A stretch of DNA of 64,000 nucleotides from Phocoena phocoena (GCF_963924675.1 NC_089221.1:137992263-138056262); one strand, 5' to 3'; shown: positions 46,240 through 59,234, counted from the stretch's first letter. Numbers and translations are program-made. The notes: generated from the sequence alone by a model not told the origin.

Positions 46240-46345
46240 CTAATTGTTATAACTCTTGTTGAGTGGCGATTTTGTGCCAAGTACTGGGGTGAGCACTCTA
46301 CATAATGTGACTCATTTAATTCCCCAACAACCTTAACAGGTTGAC
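46240..46345. repeat. MIR-like fragment
   Basis: 'TTTTGTGCCAAGTACTGGGG' and 'CTCATTTAATTCCCCAACAA' have MIR/L2 wording. Confidence 0.55.
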
Positions 46346-46840
46346 AATTATTTCCATAAAAAAAGTTGTAAAATTCTTCAAACAAACTGAAATAGAAGTA
46401 GTTGTGGGGAAAAATCTTATGGTTACTTTGATAAGGCAACGCTTGTTTGTCTTCACTTTACTCAGGAGAAAGGCAAGGGTCTAGACTAATCTTCCCTGAA
46501 CAAACGAAATCATGTTTTAAGTACTTGGAATGGAAAATAACTTGAGGCCTTTTAGCTGGTTAGCCAAATGCAAACACTGGTATTGGATTAATGAACAAAG
46601 GTTGGAAAAAGAACAAAAGCATGAGGAGGAGTTAGTAATATGAGAGATTAGCCATAAGATGAGTTCCTTCAGGACTGAGGCAAGGGGATGGACAGTGGGG
46701 CAGTGGCCCAGAGCATCAAACATCTCTGGAGACGTAACATGATGGAAAACAGTTCATTTACCAGATCTCCCCTTAGGAAGAATAAGCAGCATGAGAAGAG
46801 GTAAGATATCCTCAAGGGCCATGCATGAACACCCCTAAAT
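46346..46840. other. Unassigned non-coding stretch
   Basis: Nothing recognisable on either strand. Confidence 0.45.
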
Positions 46841-47056
46841 CACCGTTTCTCAACAAGGGATGACTTTGCACCCCAGTGGACTTTTGGCAATATCTGGAGA
46901 CATCTTTGATGGTCACACTGCGATGGAGAAGTCACTGACATGTAGTGGGTAGATCCCAGGGATGCTGATAAACATCCTACACTGCCCAGAACATCCTCTA
47001 ATGACAAAGAATTATCTGGCCCAAAATGTCAATAGTGCTGAGGTTGAGAAATCCTG
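46841..47056 (+). mobile_element. MER20-like hAT MITE with TSD
   Basis: 'CACCGTTTCTCAACAAGGGA', 'GGCAATATCTGGAGACATCT', 'GATGCTGATAAACATCCTAC' and 'AGGTTGAGAAATCCTG' follow MER20 throughout. The 8-bp TSD expected of hAT is visible with one mismatch (CCCTAAAT 46833-46840; CCTTAAAT 47057-47064). Confidence 0.88.
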
Positions 47057-47064
47057 CCTTAAAT

Positions 47065-47630
47065 GTTCCCTGAACTCCAGAGGTGCTGGGTTAAGCTAAC
47101 TGCAGAACTGAATCACTGAGTAAATGAGTTTGGCGCGTCTTGGTTACCTTTCCCCAACCTAAGCTTTGCTCTTTCTATAGATACTTGTTGAACAACCTTC
47201 TAAAGATGAGCAGTTTGAAGGAGTGTGAAGTCTCGGGCTGGGCCTCTGTCAATTAATTTGATTTCTGAAATAATCTTAAAAAGCAAAGACAAAGTGATGA
47301 TGAAGAGCCTTTATAGTAAGGAATATTGAGCAGGGACAGGCTCGGCTGAAAAACACCAGCAACTACAGAAAACCTCAGTGGATGATAACTTCTTGGTCAC
47401 TTGTCATCAAGTAGTTTCTGTGATATTCAGGGTTCCTAAACCAGATGTGCCACAGTGGTAATTACCTGCACAAATATTTCGTTTGGCCTGCACAGACTTA
47501 AATTTTAGATTCACTGGCAGCATTAAACACCTGGACGCTCCTCATAATAATGTAGATTCTTTTTTGGTGGAACTCAACTAGCCAAACAACTGACAGCCAT
47601 GGGTACACTTTCCCACCAGTCAAGAGTTGT
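47065..47630. other. Unassigned non-coding stretch
   Basis: Nothing recognisable on either strand. Confidence 0.45.
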
Positions 47631-47638
47631 CCACTTCT

Positions 47639-48000
47639 GGGACTTCCCTGGTGGCACAGTGGTTAAGAGTCCGCCTGCCAATGCAGGGGACATGGGTTCG
47701 AGCCCTGGTCCGGGAGGATCCCACATGCCACGGAGTGACTGGGCCCTTGTACCACAACTACTGAGCCTGCGCTCTGGAACCTGTAAGCCACAGCAACTGA
47801 GCCTGTGACACACAACTACTGAAGCCCACATGTCTGGAGCCCATGGTCCACAGCAAGAGAAGCCACCACAATGAGAAGCCTGCACACTGCAGCGAAGAGT
47901 GGCCACTGCTCGCCGCAACTAGAGAAAGCCCACACACAGTGACAAAGGCCCAGTGCAGCCATGAAAATAAATAAATAAAATAAATAAATTTAAAAAAAAA
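47639..48000 (+). mobile_element. CHR-1-like SINE, long form
   Basis: Head GGGACTTCCCTGGTGGCACA, B-box-like 'GGGTTCGAGCCCTGG', long body to 'CCAGTGCAGCC' and an (AAAT)n tail. A 12-bp perfect TSD, AAGAGTTGTCCA (47622-47633, 48001-48012), brackets it, with a few extra bases before the head. Confidence 0.93.
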
Positions 48001-48143
48001 AAGAGTTGTCCATTGCTAAATAATGCCATTGTGGACAGGGCATGACTATCCCCATTCCTCAAGTGGACTGATTCAGGAGGTTCTATTACCTGCCTGGTCC
48101 CTGTAGCAACCTTAGTTGGCAACTCCTGTCTTAAAAGATTATA

Positions 48144-49925
48144 CTTGTAGTAGTCTCTTATAACCCTTTGTATTTCTGCAGTGTAAGTTGTGATTTCTCC
48201 TTTTTCATTTCTAATTTTATTGATTTGTGTCCTCTCCTTTTTTCTCTTGATAAGTCTGGGTAAGGGTTTATCAATTTTGTTTATCTTCTCAAAAGAACCA
48301 GCTTCTAGTTTTATTGATCTTTGCTATTGTTTTCTTTGTTTCTATTTCACTTATTTCTGCTCTGATCTTTATGATTTCTTTCCTTCTACTGACTTCAGGT
48401 TTACTTTATTCTTCTTTCTCTAGTTGTTTTAAGTGTAGGGTTAGATTGTTTATTTGAGATTTTTCTTGTTTCTTGAGGTGAGATTGAATTGCTACAAACT
48501 CCCCTCTTAGAACTGCTTTTGCTGCATCCCATACATTTTCAGTTGTCTTTGTCATTTGTTTCTATGTATTTTCTTTATTTCCTCTTTGATTTCTTCAGTG
48601 ATCTTTTGGTTATTTAGTAGCGCACTGTTTAGCCTCCATGTATTTTTTTTTTTTCGGTACACGGGCCTCTCACTGCCGTGGCCTCTCCCGCTGCGGAGCA
48701 CAGGCTCCTGACGCGCAGGCTCAGCGGCCATGGCTCATGGGCCTAGCTGCTCCACGGCATGTGGGATCTTCCCAGACGGGGGCACAAACCCGTGTCCCCT
48801 GCATCGGCAGGCGGACTCTCAACCACTGTGCCACCAGGGAAGCCCTATTTGTGTTTTTTACAGTTTTCTGCCTGTAATTGATTTCCAATCTCACAGCGTT
48901 GTGGTCAGAAAAGATGCTTGATACGATTTCAAATTTCTTAAATTTTCCGAGGCTTGATTTGTGACCCAAGATGTGATCTATCCTGGAGAATGCTCCATGT
49001 GCACTTGAGAAGAAAGTATATTCTGCCACTTTTGGGTGGAATGTTCTATAAATATGAATTAGATCTATCTGGTCTATTGTGTCATTTAAAGCTTGTGTTT
49101 CCTTATTTATTTTGTTTGGATGATCTGTCCATTGGTGTAAGTGGGGTGTTAAAGTCCCCTACTATTATTGTGTTACTGTCAATTTCTCCTTTCATGGTTG
49201 TTAGCATTTGCCTTATGTATTGAGGTTCTCCTATGTTGGGTGCATAAACATTTATAATTGTTATATCTTCTTCTTGGATTGATCCTTTGATCATTATGTA
49301 GTTTCCCTCCTTATCGCTTGTAACAGTCTTTTTTTTAAAGTCTATTTTATCTGATACAAGTATTGCTACTCCAGCTTTCTTTTGATTTCCATTTGCATGG
49401 AATATCTTTTTCCATCCCTTCACTTTCAGTCAGTATGTGTCCCTAGGTCTGAAGTGGGTCTCTTGTAGACAGCATATATATGGGTCTTGTTTTTGTATCC
49501 ATTCAGCCAGTCTGTGTCTTTTGGTCAGGGCATTTAATCCATTTACATTCAAGGTTATTATCGATATGTATGTTCCTATTACCATTTTCTTAATGGCTGT
49601 GTTTTTGTGGGTCTTTTTCTTCTCTGTGTTTCCCTGCTTAGAGAAGTTTCTTTAGCATTTGTTGGAAAGCTTGTTTGGTGGTGTTGAATTCTCTTAGCTT
49701 TTGTTTGTCTGAAAAGCTTTTGACTTCTCAATCGAATCTGAATGAGATCCATGCTGGGTAGAGTAATCTTGGTTGTAGGTTTTTCTCTTTCATCACTTTA
49801 AGTATATCCTTCCACTCCCTCTGGCCTGCAGAGTTTCCACTGAAAAATCAGCTGATAACCTTATGGGGATTCCTTCGTATGTTATTTTTTGTTTTTCCCT
49901 CACTGCCTTTAATACTTTTTCTTTG
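48144..49925 (-). mobile_element. Inverted 5' part of a twin-primed L1 (ORF1 end to ORF2 EN/RT)
   Basis: Read on the minus strand from 49925, it runs from the ORF1 C-terminus through the ORF2 endonuclease ('VISDKIDFKKKT'-type frame at 49103-49423) to ORF2 text antisense to CTTGTAGTAGTCTC at 48144. The sense part at 49926 resumes within about 18 nt of that point. A CHR-2-like SINE sits at about 48644-48845. Frames are broken. Confidence 0.88.
48644..48845 (-). mobile_element. CHR-2-like SINE inside inverted L1
   Basis: T-run, 'CGGTACACGGGCCTCTCACT' and end 'CCACCAGGGAAGCCC'. The L1 text before it ('TAGCCTCCATGTATTT') continues after it ('TATTTGTGTTTTTTACAG'), so a short TATTT-type duplication flanks it. 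Confidence 0.92.
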
Positions 49926-52855
49926 AATTTATGGACAACCACAAAGAAGTGGACAAATTTTTGGAAAGATACAATTTTCCAAGACTGAACCAGGAAGAAT
50001 TAGAAAATATAAACAGACCTATCACAAGGAATGAAATTGAAACCATAATTAAAAATCTTCCAACAAACAACAATCCGGGACAATATGGCTTCACAGGCAA
50101 ATTCTACCAAACATTTAGAGAAGAGCTAACACCCACCCTTCTCAAACTCTTCCAAAAAATTGCAGGGGGAGAAACACTCCTAAATTCATTCTATGAGGCC
50201 ACCATCACCCTGATACCAAAACCAGAAAAAGATATCACAAAAAAGAAAATTATAGACCAATATCACTGATGAACATAGATTCAAATATCCTGAACAAAAT
50301 ACTAGCAATCAGAATCCAACAGCACATTAAAAGGATCATACACCACGATCAAGTGGGCTTTATTCCAGGAATGCAAGGATGCTTCAATATATGCAAATCA
50401 ATCATTGTGATATGCTGCATTAACGAATTAAGGAGTAAAAACCATATGATCAACTCAATAGATGCAGAAAAAGCTTTGGACAAAATTCAACACCCATTTA
50501 TGGTAAAAACACTCCAGAAAATGGGCACAGAGGGAACCTACCTCAACATAATAAAGGCCATATATGACAAACCCACAGCAAGCATCATACTCAACAGTGA
50601 AAAACTGAAAGCATTTCCACTGGGATCAGGAGCAAGACAAGGATATCCACTGTCGCCACTTTTATTCAACATAGTTTTGGAAGTCCTAGCTACAGCAATC
50701 AGGGAAGAAAAAGAAATAAAGGGAATGCAAATTGGAAAATAAAAAGTAAAACTGTCACTATGTGCCAATGACATGATATTACACATAGAAAATCCTAAAG
50801 CTGCCACCAGAAAACTATTAGAACTAATCAATGAATTTGGTAAGGCTGCAGGATACAAAACTGATGCACAGAAATCACTGGCATTCCTATACACCAACAA
50901 CAAAAAAATCAGAGAGAGAAATTAAGGAAACAATTCCATTTACCATCACAACAAAAAGAATAAAATACCTAGGAATAAACCTACCTAAGAAGGAGAAAGA
51001 CTTGTACTCAGAAAACTATAAAACATTGATGAAAGAAATCAAAGATGACATAAACAAATGGAGAAATATACCATGTTCTTGGATTCGAAGGATCAATATT
51101 GTGAAAATGACTATACTACCCAAAGCAGTCTACAGATTCAATGCAATCCCTATCTAACTACCAATGGCATTCTTCACAGAATTAGAAAAAAAATCTTACA
51201 GTTCGTATGGAAACACAAAAGACCCCGAAAAGCCAAAGCAATCTTGAGAAAGAAAAAAGGAGCTGGAGGAATCAGGCTTCCTGACTTCAGACTATACTAC
51301 AAAGCTACAGTAATCAAGACAGTATGGTACTACCACAAAAGACAGAAATATAGATCAATGGTACAGGATAGAAAGACCAGAGATATACCCACACATATAT
51401 GGGTACCTAATTTATGACAAAGGAGGCAAGAACTTACAATGGAGAAAAGACCACCCCTTCAATAAGTGATTCTGGGAAAACTGGACAGCTACATGTAAAA
51501 GAATGAAATTAGAACGCTCCCTAACACGATATACAAAAATAAACTCCAAATGGATTAAAGACTTAAAGACCAGACACTATAAAACTTTTAGAGGAAAACA
51601 TAGGAAAAACACCCTTTGACATAAACCACAGCAAGATCTTTTTTGACCCACCTCCTAGAGTAACAGAAATAATAACAAAAATAAACAAATGGGATTAATT
51701 AAACTTAAAAGCTTTTGCACAGCAGAGGAAACCATAAATAAGACAAAAAGACAACCCTTAGAATGGGAGAAAATATTTGCAAATGAAACAACAGACAAAG
51801 GATTAATCTCCAAAATATACAAACAGCTCATGGAGCTCAATATCAAAAAAACAAATAATCCAGTTAAAAAATGGGAGGAAGACCTAAACAGACATTTCAC
51901 CAAGGAAGACATACAGATGGCCAACAGACACATGAAAAGATGCTCAAGATCACTAATTATTAGAGAAATGCAAATCTAAGCTACAATGAGGTATCACCTC
52001 ACACCAGTCAGAATGGCCATTATCAAAAACTCTAGAAACAATAAATGCTGGAAAGGGTGTGGTGAAAAAGGGAACCCTCCTACACTGTTGGTGGGAATGT
52101 AAATTGATGCAACCACTATGGGAAACAGTATGGAGGTTCCTTAAAAAACTAAAAATAGACCTACCATATGACCCAGGAATCCCACTACTGGACATATACC
52201 CTGAGAAAACCATAATTCAAAAAGAGACATGCACCACAATGCTCACTGCAGCACTATTTACAATAGCCAGGACATGGAGCCAACCTAAATGTCCATCGAT
52301 AGATGAATGGATAAAGAAGATGTGGCACATATATACAATGGAATATTACTCAGCCATAAAAAGAAACGAAATTGAGTTATTTGTAGTGAGGTGGATGGAC
52401 CTACATTCTGTCATACAGAGTGAAGTAAGTCAGAAAGAGAAAAACAAATACCGTATGCTAACACATATATATGGAATCTAAGGAAAAAAAAAAGGTCATG
52501 AAGAACCTAGGGGCAAGACGGGAATAAAGACACAGACCTACCAGAGAATGGACTTGAGGATATGGGGAGGGGGAAGGGTAAGCTGTGACAAAGTGAGAGA
52601 GTGGCATGGACATATATACACTACCAAACCTAAAAGAGATAACTAGTGGGAAGCAGCCACGTAGCACAGGGAGATCAGCTCGGTGGTTTGTGACCACCTA
52701 GAGGGGTGGGATAGGGAGGGTGGGAGGGAGGGAGACACAAGAGGGAAGAGATATGGGAACATATGTATATATATAACTGTTTCACTTAGCAGAAACTAAC
52801 ACACCATTGTAAAGCAATTATACTCCAATAAAGATGTTAAAAATAATAATATATT
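49926..52855 (+). mobile_element. Sense 3' part of the twin-primed L1 (RT, C-terminus, 3'UTR)
   Basis: It begins 'ATGGACAACCACAAAGAAG' and proceeds through RT and ORF2 C-terminus ('MWHIYTMEYYSAIKRNEIEL' near the end) to the 3'UTR terminus 'ATACTCCAATAAAGATG'. The RT catalytic FADD is changed to Cys-Ala-Asn-Asp (50761-50772) and a stop precedes it (TAA at 50740). The copy is inactive. A clean TSD is not obvious. Confidence 0.88.
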
Positions 52856-53079
52856 TATTACATGTTAATATATAACATTTTAACAAAAAATAACTATTTC
52901 CCAACACAAAAAATTAGTGAGAATTTTTCTAAATCTCATTAGCATTTGGATTAGAAGACAGCTGGATTCTCATATCTGTTTATCCATTCGTCCTGTTGCA
53001 TCATGTTCTTGTGTTGAAACACCTGAAGAAAAATCCAGCTTTATAGTTATAAAAGGGAGGACTCATGGATCCCCCAAAA

Positions 53080-53455
53080 GACCTTTGAGAACTGTGATTA
53101 GTTTTATGTGTCAACTTGGCTATGCTACAGCCCCCGGTTATTCAATCAAGCACTAGTCGAGGTGTTGTGAAGGTATTTTGTAGGTGTGATTAAAGTCCAT
53201 AATCGGTCCACCTTAAATAGGGTCTGATTTGATCAGCTGAAAGGCTTTGGAAGCAGAGTTGTGTCTTCCCTGAAGAACAAGAAAAAATTCCATCTGTAGA
53301 TAGCAGTTGCAGCTCATGCTTAAGAATTCCAGCCTGGCCTGCCCAATGGCCTATCCTATGGAGGTCACACTTGCGTAGCCAGCCCAACGATCATGTAAGC
53401 CAATTCCTTGCAATAAATCTCTTAATATATATCACCTACTGGTTCTGTGTGATAC
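53080..53455 (+). repeat. Old interspersed repeat (family unassigned)
   Basis: 'TTAGTTTTATGTGTCAACTT', 'GAAGGTATTTTGTAGGTGTG', 'CATGTAAGCCAATTCCTTGC' and 'ATCACCTACTGGTTCTGTGT' form a common old mammalian repeat ending that I recognise as repetitive but cannot name with confidence. Confidence 0.55.
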
Positions 53456-53643
53456 AGGGACCCCCTAGGGATCCTCAGACCACACTGTAAGAATCACTGA
53501 TAGAAGATATATTTCATAAAGCCTTGATGTCACTTACCTAACTGGCTTAACAATAATTCTATGAAGTCAAAAAGGCAGAAATCATCACTCCTCAGAGAGT
53601 ATATTTATCAAATGGTACACATCCATCAATGGCTCTTAGTCTT

Positions 53644-53978
53644 TTTTTTAAAATAAATGTATTTACTTATTTATATTTTTGGCCGTGTTGGGTCTTTGTT
53701 GCTGCATGCAGGCTTTCTCTAGTTGCAGCAAGTGGGGGCTACTCTTCATTGCAGTGCACGGGCTTCTCATTGCGGTGGTTTCCCTTGTTGCAGAGCATGG
53801 TCTCTAGGCAAGTGGGCTTCAGTAGTTGCAGCTTGCGGGCTCTAGAGCTCAGGCTCAGTAGCTGTGGCGCCTGGGCTTAGTTGCTCCGCGGTACGTGGGA
53901 CCTTCCCGGACCAGGGATTGAACCTGTGTCCCCTGCAATGGCAGGCGGATTCTTAACCACTGTGCCACCAGGGAAGCC
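53644..53978 (-). mobile_element. CHR-1-like SINE, long form, with perfect TSD
   Basis: T/A-rich tail, 'GGCCGTGTTGGGTCTTTGTT', long body, and end 'GTGCCACCAGGGAAGCC'. The TSD CAATGGCTCTTAGTCTT (17 bp) is perfect at 53627-53643 and 53979-53995. Confidence 0.96.
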
Positions 53979-53995
53979 CAATGGCTCTTAGTCTT

Positions 53996-54730
53996 GATCC
54001 TTAAAGTCCTGGTTCCTATTGCAGTGCTCCTATCCTTCAGTACAGTAACCTTGAATATATTTGCAAGTATACACACAGATCTAGACATTCATCTTAACAC
54101 ACTCATGCCACAAAGAATTTCCTTAGAAAAAGTAGGTAGGACTACTTTAAGTGAATTTCTTAAGGGAAAGTGATACAGAAGAAATACAGGGCTTTGCTTT
54201 ATGCTCAAGCAGTTTACAATTTACCTGGGAGAAATAAGATTACTCACCCCTGAAAACATGAGATTTAGTGAAGTAATTAGGACTTTGATTCTTTACCAAT
54301 ACTTTTTTAAGCACTAGGCACTGGAATAGGGCCACTTCCATCTTTTTCAGCTACTTCTACTGCGGAATGGACCCCCCCCACCACCACGTATTTGATGCTC
54401 CCACTGGTCAGTGAGTTTACGGAAGACAGGGATAGTGACTGACCAGCAGGTGCTTAGTGATAACGACCTGTTCATTGAATGACTGAGGATGCCAAGAATG
54501 GGTGCAATACATAAAGATGAAAAGAAAGAGCCAAAGTGGAAAAGTTTGGAGAAATGGAAAAACCAAAGAGCTGAAAGATGGAATATGACTTTCAAAAAAA
54601 GAATAAAGAGGAAGCTGAGCTGGAGAAAAGTGTGTGTATCAAAGAGTAAGAGATTTATGAGAACAAATGAAAGGCTTCCATTCTGTTAAAGACTGGCCAA
54701 GGAGTCTGTGCTTCATTAGGAAGAAGAGGC
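53996..54730. other. Unassigned non-coding stretch
   Basis: No repeat or exon recognised. Confidence 0.45.
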
Positions 54731-54734
54731 AGAA

Positions 54735-54975
54735 TAGTATCATGGCTGAACGTGTAAACTTCAATCAGACAGATGTGAGTTTGGGTCTTAGTTCCATCAC
54801 ACACTAGCTATGTGATCTTGGATAAATTACCTGACCTTTCTGGGCCCCAGTTTCCACAACCGTGAACTTTTAGAGAGTTATTGTGAAGATTAAAGGAGAA
54901 AGTATACGTAAAGTACATCACATCGTGCCTAGCATAGAGTAAATCCAGTGAGTGTTGGCTCTCATAATTATTAAT
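54735..54975 (+). repeat. MIR SINE, near full length
   Basis: 'AATAGTATCATGGCTGAACG', 'CACTAGCTATGTGATCTTGG', 'ATAAATTACCTGACCTTTCT', 'GGGCCCCAGTTTCCACAACC' and 'GTGCCTAGCATAGAGTAAAT' follow MIR end to end. Confidence 0.88.
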
Positions 54976-57885
54976 GTTACTACTGCTATCATTATTAATT
55001 CTAGGGGCAGCAAGCAGCCCATGGGAGGTTTTTAATTGGGATGGTGATACGGAGGCACCTGTCAATTTTGAAAATATATTTGATGTTAGTTAGAATGAAT
55101 CATTAAGGGGAAATACTGGAGCCAGAACAGGCAGGAGGTTACCTTAATAGACCAAGCACAAAGAAGTGACAGAGGTAAGGAACATGCTAGCCCAGCGCTC
55201 CTTCCACTGCATCATCCCATACACAATAGATTGGACCTCTGCAGCTTATTATTCTAAATAGGAGCAAAAGGTCTCTTAAGTATAACTGGGAAATGAGAAA
55301 CGGTATAAAATTTTGCAAGTGTATTTAATTTCAATACATTGTTGATCAGATTTAGGGGAGAATTTTAGAATATCAAAGTTGCAACTTTTAGAGATTGTCA
55401 AACTCTCTGACATACTGAGACTTTCAAGCTCCCTCTGTTTACATGGCAAATTAACTAAAGGTTCCCAGAAAACAGATTGCTAAGGAGACACCAGTCTAGG
55501 CGAATAATATAAAAAAAACTGCTTATAAGTCACATAAACATCTTTGTGTATGTCTAGGATCTTTTGAGAGTTATGTATAGCTAGATAGATAAGTATCTAC
55601 AGAGCTTGCACATGGTGACTATTCACACTGAATGAAACCCATCTGTTAATATCTGGGTACACTGGCGGTAAAGTCAATTGATGACAGTTAGGTGTAACAG
55701 GAGCTGACTAGGAGAAATCACTTGCCAATCTATAGCACTGGTCTTGTTATGTCTGTATCCAGTAATTATGACATCTTTTAATTTTCAATTAAGTTTTTGG
55801 TCTTAGTGTGAGGTTTAATCTTTATTTTCAAACACAGAGAACTGGGATTCTTCCTGAGCAACTTGAAGCATAGCAGAATGTCAGTAGGCTGAATCACAGG
55901 GTTTCCTAAAATTGTACAGTTTTAATAATGTGTACACACTGAAATCCAAAGACATGCTGATCTCCACATATAATACTTCTGACTTAGTATGGGAGGTCAA
56001 TGACAAATAGTACAGAACATTCACCAGAATTATGATTTAGCTACTAGCTTAAAGTGGAATTTCTAGTCTCAGTTGATTGAAACACATGTGCTTATGTTTC
56101 AGTTTAATAGATGTGAATCCCCCTTTCAAAAGAATTGCAAGTTTGCATTGTGCATTTGTGCAGAAATCATTGATTGGAATAGGTATTCCATGAGTATAAA
56201 GGAAAAAAAAGACATTAAGTAAGAGACATCTCACGGTGGCCTTTGTACATGATTTTCTCTCCATCAAATGCTAGCACTCAAGTTGACCTTCCAGGTAGAA
56301 GGGATGGATTGTCTCAGAGCCAAAAATGCATTGCCGTGCGGGCCCTGTGGTTGTCTAACAATACACACTTGCAAGGTAGCTGCTTGGGACAGAGGTGGAG
56401 CGAGACCCGGGAAGAGAGAGATGTGATCTTCATCTACAAATAAAAGCCTTGCATTAGCTAAACGTACTGATAAGCAGTGTGTGTGGCTCACCACTTCCTA
56501 TGACTTCTAGGTGAGAGGTAACTAGGAACTCATGGAGTTAAAGCAATCAACTTGGAATAACAGCTTAAGATGAAATAGGGCCTCAGATTTTAAGTCTTCC
56601 AATATTAGCATATCACAGATAAAGGAGACAGAGACTCAGGAAGGTTAAGGAGGGTCATGAGTCAAGGTGACCACCAGGACTATTTTATAACTTCTAATCC
56701 AGTATATTTTTGCCACTTCACACTGTCTCAGTGAGGTCACCATGATCACTGTATTTCTACCCAACTGTTTTCCACCCATTTACTTTAGCAAAACGGGAAA
56801 TTTATTGGCTCACAGAACTGGAATGTTCAGAGATCCAAGGGCTCTAATAATTGCATGTTTTAGTCTGGCTTTTTCTGTGTGGTGGGCCAGATGGTCTTTG
56901 GAAACTCCAGACACATATTGACTCAGCCTATAAGCCTCATTAGAAGGTCTTTCCTGACACATTTTATTTTGCCAAAGTCCCAGGAAAACCTCTAACTGGT
57001 TCACTCTGGATTAGGTACCCATCCACAGCAGCCCATGACATACTCTGTGCCAAAGTCTTTTAACCTCATTGAATATGTTGTTCATAAGAAAAAGGGGTTA
57101 TCTAATTAGAAGGAAGTCAGGGATTCTAAACAGGCACAAGCAACCAACATATATCATAATCATATTTCTAAAATAAAATATCATGGAAGGAAATATCTAA
57201 AAAGGGAAACTTACCAAACAACGGAATACCAACTATGGAAATGGTGTTGCTTTTCTTCTTTAAAATAATTTGTGTCAATATCTGTAATGACAAAGATAAG
57301 GAAAAATCTCATTTCAGTAGATGAAAGATTGATTCACTATGGCTTACATCACAATAATTGCTTTCATACACACCCAACATAAAGTATTGTATAGTCTTTG
57401 CACAGTGTCTGGCATTTAATGAACGCTCATTCCCATTCTTTGCACATGTACAACTGTTAGCCTTATTTGTGCCAAGGCCACCGTCATCGCTTTTATCACC
57501 ACGGACTGCCAGGGTCATTCATGTTATGAAGTCTCAGTTAAAAGACAAAATGGACTATAAGCTGTTCCATATATTTGGTTTCCAAGATTTGAGTTATTGA
57601 ATGCCATGATTCCCAGAATGGCCTACCATTTGCTCTGTGATTTCATAGCACATATTCCCACCCTCCTTACATTTCAGTGGGACTTGCATTATTCTGATTT
57701 TCTTTTTAATTTCAACCCACATGGACCTCGGTTATTATATCTTTGAGAATTTCATGATATAGCTAGAATTGTGTCATCTGGTAAAATTAGGTTTCTACAA
57801 TGTCACTCTGGAGGATAATCAAAGACTCAAATGCAGCACAAATTGTTCAGAACTTATCACCTGTCTAATTTCAGTAGAGACCAAA
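54976..57885. other. Unassigned non-coding stretch
   Basis: 2.9 kb without a repeat or gene that I can name. It is the longest apparently unique block in the window. MIR-like 'GAGACTCAGGAAGGTTAAGG' occurs near 56631. Confidence 0.45.
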
Positions 57886-57889
57886 GAGG

Positions 57890-58090
57890 TAGTGTGTGAC
57901 CATGGTTAGGAGCCAGGCTTTTAAGTTAAGAAGTTCTGGGTTCAAATCCTGATTTCTTACTAGCTGGTTTCTTAAGCAAGTTACTTTATCTCTTTAAGAC
58001 TTAATGACCTCACCTATAATGTGGGACAATACCACCACCCAATTCATAGGTAATGCATGTAGAGTGTGTGGTACTCTTTGAACTCTAAAT
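57890..58090 (+). repeat. MIR SINE
   Basis: 'GTGTGACCATGGTTAGGAGC', 'GTTCTGGGTTCAAATCCTGA', 'GCAAGTTACTTTATCTCTTT' and 'GACCTCACCTATAATGTGGG' follow MIR. Confidence 0.88.
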
Positions 58091-58304
58091 TCAGATTAAC
58101 CATTATTATGACAGTTGTAATAAAAAAAATTATGTGTGGGCAATAAAATAAAGAGCACCTGCTGCAGTTGCAAGCACAAAATGAGAACACATACATACAT
58201 TTGTGAATGGTGATTTTATCGACATCTTTTACATTTTGTTCAAGAAGCCTACCCAAATTTCTTTATTCTCATTGGTCCACCTCCTTTTGGATTCTTTATA
58301 ATCA

Positions 58305-58628
58305 CAACTTTTTATCAACAGCTTTGAGGTATAATTGACAAATAAAAATTGTATATATGTAAGGTGCACAAAATGATGGTTTAATATATGTATACATAGT
58401 GAAATGATTACCACAATCAAGCTAATTACCACATCCATCGCCTCATGTACTTACCATTTTTTTGTGTGGTGAGAACACTTAAGAGATACTCTCAGTGACT
58501 CTGAAGTAAACAATTCTATGTTATTAACTATAGTCACCATGCTGTCTGTTAGATACTCAGAACTTACTCATCTTATAATTAGAAGTTTGTACTCTTTGAC
58601 AAACATCTCTCCATTTTGCCTGATTATT
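58305..58628 (-). mobile_element. Old L1 3'UTR, antisense
   Basis: 'GCTTTGAGGTATAATTGACA', 'TACCACATCCATCGCCTCAT' and 'GTTATTAACTATAGTCACCA' are the reverse of an old L1 3'UTR. A SINE interrupts its left-to-right text at 58629. Confidence 0.75.
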
Positions 58629-58840
58629 ATTATTATTTTTTTTTTTTTGCGGTACACGGGCCTCTCACTGCTGTGGCCTCTCCCGTTGCAGAGCACAGGC
58701 TCCGGACGCGCAGGCTCAGCAGCCATGGCTCACGGGCCCAAACGCTCCGTGGCATGTGGGATCCTCCCGGACCGGGGCACGAACCTGCATCCCCTGCATC
58801 CGCAGGTGGACTCTCAACCACTGCACCACCAGGAAAACCC
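58629..58840 (-). mobile_element. CHR-2-like SINE
   Basis: T-rich tail, 'GCGGTACACGGGCCTCTCAC', end 'CCACCAGGAAAACCC'. A perfect 12-bp TSD, TGCCTGATTATT (58617-58628, 58841-58852). Confidence 0.95.
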
Positions 58841-58959
58841 TGCCTGATTATTTTGATTGTTTTTTGTTTGTTCATTTTTTAAGATAAGAAATTAAGACAG
58901 ATACAGAATTCTGTGTGACTCTTGAATGTCTCTCAAATCTATTCATTTCTTCCATTTCT

Positions 58960-59054
58960 TTTTTTTTCCGTGAGTTTTTATTTTACTTTTTTATTAATTT
59001 TTATTGGAGTATCGTTGCTTTACAATGTTGGGTTAGCCTCCACTGTACAACAAA
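58960..59054 (-). mobile_element. 95-bp L1 3'-end stub with perfect TSD
   Basis: T-rich start, then 'GGAGTATCGTTGCTTTACAA' and 'TGTTGGGTTAGCCTCCACTG', the antisense of the L1 terminus. Perfect 12-bp TSD, TCTTCCATTTCT (58948-58959, 59055-59066). Confidence 0.92.
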
Positions 59055-59234
59055 TCTTCCATTTCTATTGCTTGAGTCCAGGCTACCTCTTCTCTTGCCT
59101 GCTCTCTCTTGTTCTCACTGCTTCTGTGCTCATATCCTATGGTGATCATTGCTCCTGGTCACCAATAGTCATCCCTCCTCTACTTCTGGGCATTTAGGAG
59201 GATCGCCCTTTCCTGGGCCTTAGAGAAATGTATG

